Assembly (NCBI GenBank): GCA_030429625.1
Contig: JAUIFA010000001.1
Location: 285,306-349,305, forward strand
Direction: 5' to 3'
Source: Alphaproteobacteria bacterium
GTDB taxonomy: Bacteria; Pseudomonadota; Alphaproteobacteria; Rickettsiales; UBA8987
Length of the DNA: 64,000 nt
Made by a program: the position numbers and the translations under genes. Below the pieces are notes generated by a model. It saw only the letters and a program-made list of their open reading frames with translations, ran no database searches and was not told the origin of the DNA. This document shows, in pieces, positions 24,506 through 33,980 of the stretch. Each line of letters begins with the position of its first letter. Position 1 is the stretch's first letter.

Positions 24506-25600
24506 ATGTCACTAAGTTCAATTGAACAGATCATTGAAGACGCCAAAGCCGGCAGAATGTTTATTTTGGTGGATGACGAGAATCGTGAAAACGAGGGTGA
24601 TCTTGTGATGCCAGCACAGTTCTGTGACGCGAATGCGGTGAATTTTATGGCCAAGCATGGGCGAGGGTTAATCTGTCTGACGTTGGACAAACAGCGTGTA
24701 ACCAAGCTTGGTTTGAGTTTGATGGCGCAGCATAATAAAAGCCGCCACCAAACGGCTTTTACTATTTCCATTGAGGCGCGTGAAGGGGTATCTACCGGTA
24801 TTTCTGCAGCGGATAGGGCGACAACCATTGCCGCGGCGATCAACCCTGAAAAAGGTGCTGAGGCAATTGTTTCCCCGGGGCATGTATTTCCACTCATTGC
24901 CAAAGATGGTGGGGTGCTTGTACGTGCAGGGCACACGGAAGCGGCGGTGGATATTTCCCGTCTTGCAGGGTTAAACCCATCGGGAGTTATTTGTGAGATC
25001 ATGAACGACGACGGTACCATGGCACGCTTGCCTGATTTGATAGAATTCGCTAAAGAGCATAAGCTGAATATTGCCACCATTGAGGATCTGATTGCCTATC
25101 GTCATAAGAACGATACATTGGTCAAGCGTGAAATAGAAACAGTTTTCCACAGCCATTGGGGTGGTGAATTTAAAATGATTGTCTATTCCAATACGGTGGA
25201 ATATGCCGAGCATATTGCGCTGGTTAAAGGCGACATTTCACCCGATAAACCAACATTGGTACGGGTGCATGCGTTAGACGTGTTAAGTGATGTTTTGCAG
25301 GATGCTGATGTGCCAGCGACCAAACAACACTCCATGCAAATGATCGCCGAAGAAGGCGGTGTGTTGCTGTTAATTCGTGAAACCAGTCCAACAGCTATCA
25401 CCGAGCGGATCAAGCGCAAACAGATAGAAGAAGGTGCCAGCCATCCGGATAATAATATTCGTGATTATGGAATTGGCGCGCAGATATTGCTGGATCTTGG
25501 GGTCAAAGAGATGACGCTTATTTCCAACTCAGAACGGCCTATTGTGGGTCTAGAAGGATACGGTTTAAAAGTAGCCGGATATAGGAAAACAACAGAGTAA
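24506..25600 (+). CDS. ribB: 3,4-dihydroxy-2-butanone 4-phosphate synthase with degenerate cyclohydrolase II domain
   Basis: 364 residues in RibBA layout. The N-terminal synthase half is intact: 'DDENRENEGDL', 'GRGLICLTL', 'GHVFPLIA', 'RAGHTEAAVD'. The C-terminal half aligns with GTP cyclohydrolase II but lacks the three zinc cysteines and the catalytic 'RGIG..NK' element; in their place are 'LDVLSDVLQDAD' and 'IREREE'-like sequence (see 'IRETSPTAITERIKRK'). It therefore probably makes only dihydroxybutanone phosphate. The missing activity is supplied by ribA at 44128-45204. Confidence 0.93.
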   Translation: MSLSSIEQIIEDAKAGRMFILVDDENRENEGDLVMPAQFCDANAVNFMAKHGRGLICLTLDKQRVTKLGLSLMAQHNKSRHQTAFTISIEAREGVSTGISAADRATTIAAAINPEKGAEAIVSPGHVFPLIAKDGGVLVRAGHTEAAVDISRLAGLNPSGVICEIMNDDGTMARLPDLIEFAKEHKLNIATIEDLIAYRHKNDTLVKREIETVFHSHWGGEFKMIVYSNTVEYAEHIALVKGDISPDKPTLVRVHALDVLSDVLQDADVPATKQHSMQMIAEEGGVLLLIRETSPTAITERIKRKQIEEGASHPDNNIRDYGIGAQILLDLGVKEMTLISNSERPIVGLEGYGLKVAGYRKTTE

Positions 25601-25603
25601 AAG

Positions 25604-26029
25604 ATGACCAATATTTTAATTGTAGACGCACGATTTTATGACGACATTGCTGATGAGTTGGTCAAAGGGGCAACCACAGAGTTGGACAGTAGAAACATCA
25701 CTTATGAGCAGGTTTCTGTACCCGGTGTGTTTGAAATTGCCCCAGCAATAAATTTTGCCCTACAAAGTAACAAATATGATGGCTATATTGCCTTGGGGTG
25801 CGTCATTCGGGGGGAAACCAGCCACTATGACTATGTGTGCAACGAAAATGCGCGGGGGCTGACCCAGCTTGCTTTAGAAAAGAATGCTGCCATTGGCTAC
25901 GGCGTATTGACCGTGGAGAACAGAACCCAAGCCTTGGTACGTGCGGAAGTATCCAAGAAAAACAAAGGGCGTGATGCGGCCATTGCCTGTATAGAAATGG
26001 TAAACATGAAACAAAAATTCGGTGTGTAA
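25604..26029 (+). CDS. ribH: 6,7-dimethyl-8-ribityllumazine synthase
   Basis: 141 residues. 'VPGVFEIAPAI', 'YIALGCVIRGETSHYDYV' with the catalytic histidine, and 'GYGVLTVENRTQA' are all present. Condenses the ribA/ribD and ribB products. 3 bases after ribBA. Confidence 0.96.
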   Translation: MTNILIVDARFYDDIADELVKGATTELDSRNITYEQVSVPGVFEIAPAINFALQSNKYDGYIALGCVIRGETSHYDYVCNENARGLTQLALEKNAAIGYGVLTVENRTQALVRAEVSKKNKGRDAAIACIEMVNMKQKFGV

Positions 26030-26035
26030 ATAAAT

Positions 26036-26650
26036 ATGGATCAAGAGACAAAAGACAAACTGCTGGAACGTAAATATATGGCCAGAATGATGGCCGTGCA
26101 AGCGCTCTACAGTCAGGAAGTGTTGGGAGAAGAACGAAAAACCTGGGATTTTGACAGTCTTGATGATGAGCTGATTGACTATTTCCACAATCAGGCACGT
26201 GGTAAAGAAAGCGATAAAAAAATTGATAAGAAGTTCTTTAAAGTGATCACGGAAGGTGCTTCGCTAAAGTCCTCCGATTTAGACAACATCATACTGCAAT
26301 ATTTTGATGACGAATGGAATCAGAATCGTCTAGGGCCATTGTTAATGTCCATCCTGCGTCTGGCAACTTTTGAGATTACACAACAGGATACCCCAGCACG
26401 CATCGCCATTAGTGAATATATCAATATTGCGGATGATTTCTTTGATGAGGATGAGGTCTCCTTTGTCAATGCGGTGTTGGATAAGGTTGCCCGCAATTAT
26501 ACTCATAAGCAGAGCTTCAATGAGATTGAATCTCGCCAGAAAACAAAGAAAGATTATAGTAAAAAAGCCCCTATTGTGGTTAAAAAAGCCAAAACCATCA
26601 AAATAGAAGGGCAGAAACTCTCACTTAAAGACAATAACAGTCCAGAATAA
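26036..26650 (+). CDS. nusB: Transcription antitermination factor NusB
   Basis: 204 residues, longer than the usual ~140-160 because of a lysine-rich tail of about 45 residues and an acidic insert near residues 35-65. Core motifs are 'ARMMAVQALYSQEV', 'LLMSILRLATFEI', 'ARIAISEYINIADDF' and 'SFVNAVLDKVAR'. Acts with NusE in rRNA antitermination. Downstream of ribH, as in many proteobacteria. Confidence 0.93.
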   Translation: MDQETKDKLLERKYMARMMAVQALYSQEVLGEERKTWDFDSLDDELIDYFHNQARGKESDKKIDKKFFKVITEGASLKSSDLDNIILQYFDDEWNQNRLGPLLMSILRLATFEITQQDTPARIAISEYINIADDFFDEDEVSFVNAVLDKVARNYTHKQSFNEIESRQKTKKDYSKKAPIVVKKAKTIKIEGQKLSLKDNNSPE

Positions 26651-26655
26651 TATAC

Positions 26656-27615
26656 ATGAAAGAATTCAAGCGCATAGATCGTTTTCTAAAGCCGCTGGTG
26701 ATCGACAATCCACCTGCGTTAAATTTAGAAGATGATTGTGCTTTGCTGCCTTATACGGAAGGCAAGAAACTGGTAGTGACCAAAGATGCCATCGTAGAAA
26801 ATGTACATTTTCTACCCAATACTGCCCCAAAATATCTGGCACGAAAACTCTTAGGGGTCAATCTTTCTGATATGGCCGCGCAAGGTGCAACACCGCTTTA
26901 TTATTTTATTGCCGCCTCCTTGCCCAAATCCACAACAGAACAATGGTGGCAGAATTTTACCGATGAATTGCACCTTATTCAGCAGGAATATGCGATAGTA
27001 CTCACCGGTGGGGACAGTGTCAGCCATGATGGGGATATGTTTTTCTCTCTTACCATGATTGGGGAGGTGGATGCGGATAAAATTTTATACCGTAACACGG
27101 CAAAAATTGGGGACAATATTTTTGTCAGTGGCACGATAGGCGATGCCTATCTCGGGCTACAAATAGCAAAAGGTGAGATAAAAGAGGACGATGCATTTCT
27201 CAAAGAACGCTATCATGTGCCCCATCCACGGGTGAGTCTTGGTATTAAACTAGGTGGTTTAATAGACTGTGCTACCGATATTTCAGACGGTTTATTAGCC
27301 GATCTTGGTCATATTTGTGACTGTTCCAAGGTAGGAGCAGAAATAGAGCTGGAATCTATTCCCTTATCGCCTTCCGCAAAGCAAACGATAGAAAAATATT
27401 CCATTGATCTACGGGAGTTAGTCAGTGGTGGTGATGATTACGAATTGCTTTTTACCGTTGCTCCGGAAAATGAAGAAAAAGTGGAGAAAATAGGGAAAGA
27501 GTTAAACCTTGCACTGACAAAAATTGGTTGTATAACTTCTTCTAATAGTCTGAATCTAAGGGATAAAAATGGTGAGGGTGTGGCTATTGGCCAAAAAGGT
27601 TACGAACATAAATAA
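26656..27615 (+). CDS. thiL: Thiamine-monophosphate kinase
   Basis: 319 residues. 'DDCALLP', 'VTKDAIVENVHFL', 'GVNLSDMAAQGATPLYYF', 'LTGGDSVS', 'ATDISDGLLADLGHI' and 'SGGDDYELLFTV' match ThiL, which phosphorylates thiamine monophosphate to the cofactor. Last gene of the rib operon; thiE lies separately at 57538-58188. Confidence 0.95.
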   Translation: MKEFKRIDRFLKPLVIDNPPALNLEDDCALLPYTEGKKLVVTKDAIVENVHFLPNTAPKYLARKLLGVNLSDMAAQGATPLYYFIAASLPKSTTEQWWQNFTDELHLIQQEYAIVLTGGDSVSHDGDMFFSLTMIGEVDADKILYRNTAKIGDNIFVSGTIGDAYLGLQIAKGEIKEDDAFLKERYHVPHPRVSLGIKLGGLIDCATDISDGLLADLGHICDCSKVGAEIELESIPLSPSAKQTIEKYSIDLRELVSGGDDYELLFTVAPENEEKVEKIGKELNLALTKIGCITSSNSLNLRDKNGEGVAIGQKGYEHK

Positions 27616-27699
27616 ACTACCTGTAAAACAGGATGTTAGTAATTATTTCCTGTTATTCTGGTAAAAAAGCAATTTCTTAACCACCTGTTAATCATTTTC

Positions 27700-27708
27700 T
27701 GCTATAAT
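27700..27708 (+). promoter_or_regulatory. Extended -10 promoter of lipoprotein array
   Basis: TGCTATAAT (TGn plus TATAAT) 34 bases before the first lipoprotein ATG, after a 126-base gap from thiL. No clear -35. It may serve all five downstream genes, which are spaced 0-20 bases apart or overlap. Confidence 0.5.
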
Positions 27709-27741
27709 TAAAGTATTAGAAGGAAGGAAATTAGGTACAAT

Positions 27742-28068
27742 ATGAAAGCCATAATGGTTACATCCTTTGCTCTGTTTGTTACCAGTTGTAGCTATATGCA
27801 GCAGGATTATTTTAAAAGTAAAGGCCGGCATAGCTATTTTTCCGGTCAGCCATTATTTATGGCTAATTTGCCTCAGGGGGATGACAGTTACAGTCAGGGT
27901 GTCCGTGATGGTTGTAACACCGCTGTTGGGCAAATCGGTTCGGGCTATCTACGTTCGTTTGGGATGGCGTATGATCCCAATCGTGGTCTGGAAGATCAGG
28001 ATTATTATATGGGATACCGTATTGGGAACAACTACTGTACCTATTATCTTGATCCTGATCCTCTATAA
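27742..28068 (+). CDS. Array lipoprotein 1 (GW.DGC...YC family)
   Basis: 108 residues. Lipoprotein signal with Cys16 (VTSC). Mature part: 'YSQGVRDGCNTAVGQIGSGY', a variable middle, 'DYYMGYRIGNNYC'. It is the most divergent of five tandem paralogues, and the only one with 'GYRIGNNYC' where the others have 'AWKDAF.YC'. The two mature cysteines are conserved. Function unknown; no named domain recognised. Confidence 0.82.
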   Translation: MKAIMVTSFALFVTSCSYMQQDYFKSKGRHSYFSGQPLFMANLPQGDDSYSQGVRDGCNTAVGQIGSGYLRSFGMAYDPNRGLEDQDYYMGYRIGNNYCTYYLDPDPL

Positions 28069-28083
28069 AAGTGGGTGTATAAA

Positions 28084-28413
28084 ATGAAATATATTGTAAA
28101 CATATCTATTGTTTTTGTTCTTATTTTTAGTCTTTCCGCGTGTACGGGTAGAGATGGTGCGTTTGATTTACGCAAGCCATATTCTTTGGATTTAACCCCA
28201 CCAGAAGGCCCATACGAATATGAAGAGGGCTGGAGCGATGGTTGTGAGAGTGGGATGAGTGCCTATGCTGGTGCATTTTATAAGCTTATCGGCTCTTTTG
28301 AATTACGGATGAAGCCAGATCTGCGTAGCAATAAAATGTACTATCAGGCATGGAAAGATGCTTTTCTTTATTGTGCCACTTATTGGGAGGCAGTGAATAA
28401 TGATAAAATCTAA
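28084..28413 (+). CDS. Array lipoprotein 2
   Basis: 109 residues from the ATG at 28084 (an in-frame GTG nine bases upstream lacks support). Lipobox LSAC, Cys20. Shared core: 'YEEGWSDGCESGMSAYAGAF', then 'MYYQAWKDAFLYC'. The end overlaps the next gene's start by 14 bases. Confidence 0.85.
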   Translation: MKYIVNISIVFVLIFSLSACTGRDGAFDLRKPYSLDLTPPEGPYEYEEGWSDGCESGMSAYAGAFYKLIGSFELRMKPDLRSNKMYYQAWKDAFLYCATYWEAVNNDKI

Positions 28414-28723
28414 AAAATTATTCATGCTGATATGTATTTTGTTGCTGAGCTCAACGGGATGTACCGCAGGGCCTCCTTGGCAACAATGGATGTTTGAGGG
28501 GCCTCCTCCGGGCAGGGAATATCACCCGCTATATGTTGATGGCTGGGTTGACGGTTGTGAATCGGGAACCTCTGCCACGGCGAACCCTTGGTATAAAATG
28601 CAGTATAAGTTCCGTCAGGATCCTATAAAGGCGCAAAATAAGGTATATTATAAGGGGTGGAAGGATGCATTTAACTACTGCAACCGTTACATCTACCAAT
28701 ATAAAAGAAGAAGTACATTCTAA
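28400..28723 (+). CDS. Array lipoprotein 3
   Basis: 107 residues; ATG inside the previous gene with GGGAGG upstream. Lipobox STGC, Cys21. Core: 'YVDGWVDGCESGTSATANPW', 'KFRQDP', 'VYYKGWKDAFNYC'. Basic tail. Both mature cysteines present. Confidence 0.85.
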   Translation: MIKSKKLFMLICILLLSSTGCTAGPPWQQWMFEGPPPGREYHPLYVDGWVDGCESGTSATANPWYKMQYKFRQDPIKAQNKVYYKGWKDAFNYCNRYIYQYKRRSTF

Positions 28724-28741
28724 GGAGTTTTTTGCAAGAAG

Positions 28742-29053
28742 ATGCGTGGTTTATTTATAATCATTTGTATGTTATTATTAGTCAGCGGGTGCAGCGTGGT
28801 GGATCGTATCGTAACGCCTAAGCCTTGGGGCTTAGGGGATACGCCAGAAGGCTCTGAAATCTTCCAGAAAGGTTGGAATGATGGTTGTAATAGCGGACTG
28901 CATGTTTACGGTACGGCAAGATATCGTGCAGCGTATGATTATTATCAAGACCCTGAACTTCTGGAAAATCAGGAATATTATCGTGCTTGGAAAGATGCGT
29001 GGACCTATTGCCGTTGGTATGCGTGGAACTGGGTGCGGCCGTTTAGTAAATAG
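28742..29053 (+). CDS. Array lipoprotein 4
   Basis: 103 residues; AAGGAG upstream of the ATG. Lipobox VSGC, Cys17. Core: 'FQKGWNDGCNSGLHVYGTAR', 'YYQDPELLENQEYYRAWKDA', then WTYC. Closest in layout to members 3 and 5. Confidence 0.85.
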   Translation: MRGLFIIICMLLLVSGCSVVDRIVTPKPWGLGDTPEGSEIFQKGWNDGCNSGLHVYGTARYRAAYDYYQDPELLENQEYYRAWKDAWTYCRWYAWNWVRPFSK

Positions 29054-29062
29054 GTGGAGAGT

Positions 29063-29617
29063 ATGAAAACAATAAAACAGACATTGATGGTGATGACGCT
29101 TTTGGTGCTGTGTGGCTGTAATCCCTTTGGTGGTGTGGCCTTTACTGGCACACCAGAATGGACATACATGCCGGGAGATGAATATCCTGAGGAATATAAA
29201 TTGGGTTGGAAACATGGGTTGGAAAGTGGTCTTTCGGTCTATGGTAATACGCTCTATAAAGCGTCGTATAGTTATCGTCAGGACATAGACATGATGAAAA
29301 ATGCCACCTACTCTAAAGCGTGGGTAGATGCGTTTAACTATGGTCGTGCCATTTCTAACAAATCACTAGTTGAGGGTATGTGGTGGAGTGAAGGCTTTAA
29401 ACCCAATTCTGCGTATAACCCTCTTGGTTCTGGTGACACGCGTGATCCCAAAACGGTGCACGAAGATTTGGGGCTAGAATTTTCGATCTTTCAGGGGTTA
29501 AATACGCCTGGATGGGGTGAGCACACTTGGCACGATACGGATGAAGTAGGCGATTGGCTGGGTCGTTCCGATAGTGAATCGAGAGACTGGTTAGGTCGTA
29601 CGCCTGCATATCAGTAA
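29063..29617 (+). CDS. Array lipoprotein 5, cysteine-less and extended
   Basis: 184 residues from the ATG at 29063 (GGAGAG upstream; an in-frame GTG nine bases earlier overlaps that site). Lipobox LCGC, Cys19. Same core, 'YKLGWKHGLESGLSVYGNTL', 'SYRQDIDMMKNATYSKAWVD', then AFNYG: both otherwise invariant mature cysteines are replaced (GC to GL, YC to YG). A unique tail of about 80 residues contains DWLGR twice. Convergent with hslU, 3 bases apart. Confidence 0.85.
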   Translation: MKTIKQTLMVMTLLVLCGCNPFGGVAFTGTPEWTYMPGDEYPEEYKLGWKHGLESGLSVYGNTLYKASYSYRQDIDMMKNATYSKAWVDAFNYGRAISNKSLVEGMWWSEGFKPNSAYNPLGSGDTRDPKTVHEDLGLEFSIFQGLNTPGWGEHTWHDTDEVGDWLGRSDSESRDWLGRTPAYQ

Positions 29618-29620
29618 TCA

Positions 29621-30943
29621 TTACAATATAAATTTGCTTAAGTCAGATTCACGCGTTAATTCGCCAAGCTGGTTCTCAACATACTCTTTGTCGATCGTAA
29701 TCTCTGCAGGGCAGTCATCCCCCGCACTGTAACTTATTTCTTCCAGCAGTTTTTCCATGATTGTATGCAGCCGACGAGCACCAATATTTTCTACATTGGT
29801 ATTGACTTCTGTAGCAATTTTGGCAATTTCTTTCAGGCCGCAATCGGTAAATTCCAGTGTTACCGATTCTGTGGCCATCATTGCGGCATATTGTTTGGTC
29901 AGGCTGGCTTCGGGTTCATCAAGAATGCGTAACAAATCCGCTTCGCTTAGTGATTCAAGTTGCACACGGATAGGCAGTCTTCCTTGCAGCTCAGGCAGTA
30001 AATCAGACGGTTGGGCAATGTGAAACGCCCCGCTGGCAATAAACAGAATATGGTCGGTCTTAATCTGACCGTATTTGGTGGAAACCACTGTGCCTTCAAT
30101 GAGTGGAAGAAGATCCCGTTGTACACCTTCGCGGCTGACTTCTCCCCCACGTTTATTATCACTACGCACGGTTATTTTATCGATCTCATCTAGGAAAACA
30201 ATCCCATCATTTTCAACCATTTCCAAAGCTTTCTGGTTGATTTTATCGGCATCAATCAATTTATCGCTTTCCTCTTCCATCAGTACTTTATGGGCTTCAT
30301 CCACCGTCATTCTGCGGGTTTTTGTTTTGCTGCCAAAAGCATCACCCAACATATCACTGAGATTAATCATCCCCATAGAACCGCCCGGCATACCAGGAAT
30401 ATCAAGCATGTTCATGGCATTGCCGCTGTCTTGCACCTGAAGCTCGATTTCTCTGTCGCCCAACTCGTTACCACGCAACATATTAAGAAATTTGTGGCGT
30501 GTGGTATCGCTGGCATCATCACCCACCAGCGCATCCAAGACCCGTTTCTCGGCATTTTCTTCAGCTTTTTCTTTTACTTCCTGGCGCATTTTTTCCCGTA
30601 CCATGGAAATGGCTTGTTCGGCCAGATCACGGATAATAGATTCTACGTCACGTCCCACATAGCCTACCTCGGTAAATTTTGTGGCCTCTACTTTGATAAA
30701 CGGAGCGTTGGCCAGTTTTGCTAAGCGGCGGGCAATTTCTGTTTTACCCACACCGGTGGAGCCAACCATTAGAATATTTTTTGGCACAATCTCATCACGC
30801 AAATGTTCATCAACTTGCTTGCGGCGATAGCGGTTGCGTAAAGCAATGGCAACGGCTTTTTTTGCTTCATGTTGACCTATAATAAAGCGATCGAGCTGTT
30901 GTACAATTTCTCTTGGAGTCATGCTTTGCTGTGATTCTGTCAT
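29621..30943 (-). CDS. hslU: ATP-dependent protease ATPase subunit HslU
   Basis: 440 residues. AAA+ unfoldase: Walker A '[18 protein letters not shown]', pore loop 'GYVGRD', Walker B '[11 protein letters not shown]', sensor and C-terminal 'SDLSKFIL' tail that docks into HslV. Full length. Two bases downstream of hslV. Confidence 0.97.
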   Translation of the reverse strand: MTESQQSMTPREIVQQLDRFIIGQHEAKKAVAIALRNRYRRKQVDEHLRDEIVPKNILMVGSTGVGKTEIARRLAKLANAPFIKVEATKFTEVGYVGRDVESIIRDLAEQAISMVREKMRQEVKEKAEENAEKRVLDALVGDDASDTTRHKFLNMLRGNELGDREIELQVQDSGNAMNMLDIPGMPGGSMGMINLSDMLGDAFGSKTKTRRMTVDEAHKVLMEEESDKLIDADKINQKALEMVENDGIVFLDEIDKITVRSDNKRGGEVSREGVQRDLLPLIEGTVVSTKYGQIKTDHILFIASGAFHIAQPSDLLPELQGRLPIRVQLESLSEADLLRILDEPEASLTKQYAAMMATESVTLEFTDCGLKEIAKIATEVNTNVENIGARRLHTIMEKLLEEISYSAGDDCPAEITIDKEYVENQLGELTRESDLSKFIL

Positions 30944-30945
30944 GC

Positions 30946-31500
30946 TTATTTTTTCCCAATTTCCTCAATGGTAAAATTATGATTGGTATACACACAGATA
31001 TCTGCGGCAATGTTCATAGATTTTGTTGCAATATCTAGGGCTGTTAAACCTTTTATGTCAATCAATGCTTTTGCGGCTGAAAGGGCATAATTTCCTCCCG
31101 AGCCAATGGCTACCACATTTCCTTCTGGCTCTAATACATCACCATTGCCGGTTAATACCAGTGTTACATCTTTATCTGCGACAATCAGCATGGCTTCAAG
31201 TTTTCTCAGATAGCGATCTGTGCGCCAGTCTTTTGCCAGTTCCACACAAGCACGGGTCAGTTGCCCGCGATATTCCTCCAATTTGGCCTCCAAACGTTCA
31301 AACAAGGTGAGTGCATCAGCGGTGGAGCCAGCAAAGCCAGCCACAATGTCGCTATTGGAAAGTTTGCGGATTTTTTTAGCGTTTCCTTTCATGATAGTAT
31401 CGCCCACCGACACTTGTCCGTCACCAATAATTACCGCCTTTCCTTCCTTACGGACGGCCAAAATCGTCGTTCCGTACCACTTATTTTCATCTCTGTGCAT
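30946..31500 (-). CDS. hslV: ATP-dependent protease subunit HslV
   Basis: 184 residues. The threonine nucleophile follows a short propeptide ([11 protein letters not shown]), and '[20 protein letters not shown]', '[14 protein letters not shown]' and '[12 protein letters not shown]' are typical. Assembles as a dodecamer with HslU. Divergent from hisB, the usual alphaproteobacterial arrangement. Confidence 0.97.
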   Translation of the reverse strand: MHRDENKWYGTTILAVRKEGKAVIIGDGQVSVGDTIMKGNAKKIRKLSNSDIVAGFAGSTADALTLFERLEAKLEEYRGQLTRACVELAKDWRTDRYLRKLEAMLIVADKDVTLVLTGNGDVLEPEGNVVAIGSGGNYALSAAKALIDIKGLTALDIATKSMNIAADICVYTNHNFTIEEIGKK

Positions 31501-31580
31501 CGCAATTGCCTATTGTCAGTTTCAGATATAAGCTATATGTAGTATAATTAAGATTATTTTCAAGTCTAATGGAGAAAAAC

Positions 31581-32174
31581 ATGCGTACCGCATCCATAGA
31601 ACGTAATACCAAAGAAACCAAAATCAGAATCGAGTTGAACCTTGACGGCACAGGTGTTTATAATGTTTCCACCGGAATTGGTTTTTTAGATCACATGCTG
31701 GAGCAATTATCCCGCCACAGCCTGATGGACCTTAAAGTTTTGGCAGAGGGGGATTTGCATATTGATGGTCACCACACGACGGAAGATATCGGCATTGCCG
31801 TTGGCCGCGCGGTCAAAGAAGCCTTGGGTGATCGTTGTGGTATCACCCGCTATGCCAGCGCCCTTGTGCCGATGGATGAGACATTATCACGTGTGGCGTT
31901 AGACATCTCTGGTCGTCCGTATTTGGTATGGAACGTAGATTTTACCCGTGATAAATTGGGGGAAATGGATACAGAATTGTTCAAAGAATGGTTTGAAGCT
32001 TTTGCCGGTGCTTCGGGGATTACGCTACATGTTGAAAATCTTTACGGCATTAATAACCACCACATTATTGAGTCTATTTACAAGGGCCTTGCCCGTTCCT
32101 TACGCACTGCGATGGAAATTGATCCGCGAAGGGCGGACGAAGTGCCCTCAACAAAAGGTACATTAAACGGTTAA
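31581..32174 (+). CDS. hisB: Imidazoleglycerol-phosphate dehydratase
   Basis: 197 residues from the ATG at 31581, for which GGAG at 31571 is well placed; an ATG at 31569 overlaps that site. Metal-binding motifs '[14 protein letters not shown]', '[14 protein letters not shown]' and '[14 protein letters not shown]'. Monofunctional HisB. Starts the histidine gene run. Confidence 0.96.
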   Translation: MRTASIERNTKETKIRIELNLDGTGVYNVSTGIGFLDHMLEQLSRHSLMDLKVLAEGDLHIDGHHTTEDIGIAVGRAVKEALGDRCGITRYASALVPMDETLSRVALDISGRPYLVWNVDFTRDKLGEMDTELFKEWFEAFAGASGITLHVENLYGINNHHIIESIYKGLARSLRTAMEIDPRRADEVPSTKGTLNG

Positions 32175-32213
32175 AAACGTTGAATATAAATTTATAAAGA
32201 CTATAAGCACAGC

Positions 32214-32615
32214 ATGTTTGTAAAGAATAAGATTCATAATATATTTATTAATCCCAAGGATGAAAATCCTTTTCAAACGGCTATTATTGTGCCGGAAAGT
32301 TTTTCGTTCTGGGCGTTTATTTTTCATTTTCTCTGGGCGTTGTATCATAAATTATGGTTTCTTTCAGGGGTGATTGTGGCTTTTTTTGCTGTTGAAGTGG
32401 CGCTGTTAAATTTTGGCATTATCAATGTGGCCATCTCAGAGATAACCCGTATTGGATTTTTAATTTGGTTGGGTTTTGAGGCTTCGGAATGGCGCTGTGA
32501 AGCGGCGCGCAACAAAGGCTACATCCTTTACGACGTGGTGTATGCGTACGATGAGATTTCTGCGCGCCAACGGTTTATGGATTTAAATCCTTTGCCTTCT
32601 GTGGGAAGTCTATAG
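32214..32615 (+). CDS. DUF2628 membrane protein
   Basis: 133 residues. A cluster of three hydrophobic segments (about 30-80) with 'FSFWAFIFHFLWALYHKLW' is diagnostic of DUF2628; 'GFEASEWRCEAARNKGY' follows. It sits between hisB and hisH in many alphaproteobacteria. Function unknown. One base separates it from hisH. Confidence 0.85.
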   Translation: MFVKNKIHNIFINPKDENPFQTAIIVPESFSFWAFIFHFLWALYHKLWFLSGVIVAFFAVEVALLNFGIINVAISEITRIGFLIWLGFEASEWRCEAARNKGYILYDVVYAYDEISARQRFMDLNPLPSVGSL

Positions 32616-33248
32616 ATGAAGGTGGTAATCATTGATTATGGATCGGGTAATCTTCATTCGGCGGCGAAGGCCTTTGAGGTAGCGGGGCAGATTTCCGGTC
32701 ATGAGGTGGTAGTTAGCTCCGACATAAAAGACATACAAACCGCCAGTCATATTGTGTTGCCCGGTGTAGGGGCGTTTGGCGATTGCATGAATGCCTTGTC
32801 TTCTATCGATGGAATGATTGAAACTTTAGAAGAGGCGGTATTGGAAAAGAAAATCCCTTTTTTGGGGATTTGTGTGGGCATGCAACTTTTGGCAAGCCAA
32901 GGTTTGGAACATGGCGAACATGATGGGTTGGGGTGGATTGAAGGCACGGTGATTCCTATTGAACCGGAAGATGATAGTTTAAAAATTCCTCATATGGGAT
33001 GGAATGAGCTGGAAGTCTATGGGTCACACCCGATTGTTGCAGACATTAGCGAAAACGACCATGCTTATTTTGTTCACTCCTACCATATGGATTGTGCCGA
33101 CCACAGCGACATCATCGCCCATGTGGGCTATGGCGATAAGCTGGTAGCGGTGGTAGCAAAAGACAACATTATGGGGGTGCAGTTTCACCCCGAAAAAAGT
33201 CAGAAAACTGGCTTTAAAATCATCCATAATTTTTTAGCGATGGAATAA
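32616..33248 (+). CDS. hisH: Imidazole glycerol phosphate synthase, glutaminase subunit
   Basis: 210 residues. Class I glutamine amidotransferase triad: nucleophile in 'LGICVGMQLL', histidine and glutamate in 'VQFHPEKSQ'. 'DYGSGNLHS' start and 'MGWNEL' oxyanion-side motif. Works with hisF two genes downstream. Confidence 0.96.
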   Translation: MKVVIIDYGSGNLHSAAKAFEVAGQISGHEVVVSSDIKDIQTASHIVLPGVGAFGDCMNALSSIDGMIETLEEAVLEKKIPFLGICVGMQLLASQGLEHGEHDGLGWIEGTVIPIEPEDDSLKIPHMGWNELEVYGSHPIVADISENDHAYFVHSYHMDCADHSDIIAHVGYGDKLVAVVAKDNIMGVQFHPEKSQKTGFKIIHNFLAME

Positions 33249-33251
33249 ACA

Positions 33252-33980
33252 ATGATTATTTACCCCGCCATTGATTTAAAAGACGGAAAATGTGTACGGT
33301 TGGTGCATGGTTATATGGATCAGGCCACCGTGTTTTCTCACAGCCCTGCCGATCAGGCTAAATTGTTTGAATCTCAGGGGGCAGAGTGGATTCATGTGGT
33401 GGATTTAAACGGTGCTTTTGCCGGTAAGCCGGTGAACATGGAAGCGGTGCAATCGATTCTGGAGGCAGTGTCGGTGCCGATTCAGCTTGGTGGCGGCATT
33501 CGTGATATGCAGACGATTGATAGCTGGATTGAAGCCGGAGTGCAAAGGGTGATCTTGGGGACGGTAGCCTTACGCGATCCCGATCTGGTCAGGCATGCCT
33601 GCAAAAAATATCCCGGCCAGATTGCTGTGGGTATTGATGCACGTGACGGTGTGGTAGCGGTGGAAGGCTGGGCGGAAAAATCAGAATTAACAGCCTTAGA
33701 GCTAGCACTAAAATTTGAAGATGCCGGTGTGGCCTGCATCATTTTCACCAATGTTAACCATGATGGTGCGATGGGTGGGGTAGATCTGGAAGGTACAAAA
33801 TCCCTAGCAGAAGCTATTTCAACACCTGTTATCGCTTCGGGCGGTGTTTCTTCCATCGAAGACTTAATCGCATTAAAAGAGGCTGCGCCTTCGGGCATTT
33901 CCGGAGCTATCTCCGGACGCGCTATTTACGATGGGGCAATCGATCTTAAAAAAGCCATTGAGGTGTTAGGGTCATGCTAA
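33252..33980 (+). CDS. hisA: Phosphoribosylformimino-5-aminoimidazole carboxamide ribotide isomerase
   Basis: 242 residues, TIM barrel. '[16 protein letters not shown]', '[12 protein letters not shown]', '[14 protein letters not shown]', 'ASGGVSS' are all present. Overlaps hisF by 7 bases. Confidence 0.96.
   Translation: MIIYPAIDLKDGKCVRLVHGYMDQATVFSHSPADQAKLFESQGAEWIHVVDLNGAFAGKPVNMEAVQSILEAVSVPIQLGGGIRDMQTIDSWIEAGVQRVILGTVALRDPDLVRHACKKYPGQIAVGIDARDGVVAVEGWAEKSELTALELALKFEDAGVACIIFTNVNHDGAMGGVDLEGTKSLAEAISTPVIASGGVSSIEDLIALKEAAPSGISGAISGRAIYDGAIDLKKAIEVLGSC

Noticed and set aside
27616-27699. Hairpin CCTGTAAAACAGG after thiL as a terminator
   Set aside because: A 5-bp stem with a 3-base loop and no following T run is too weak to call.
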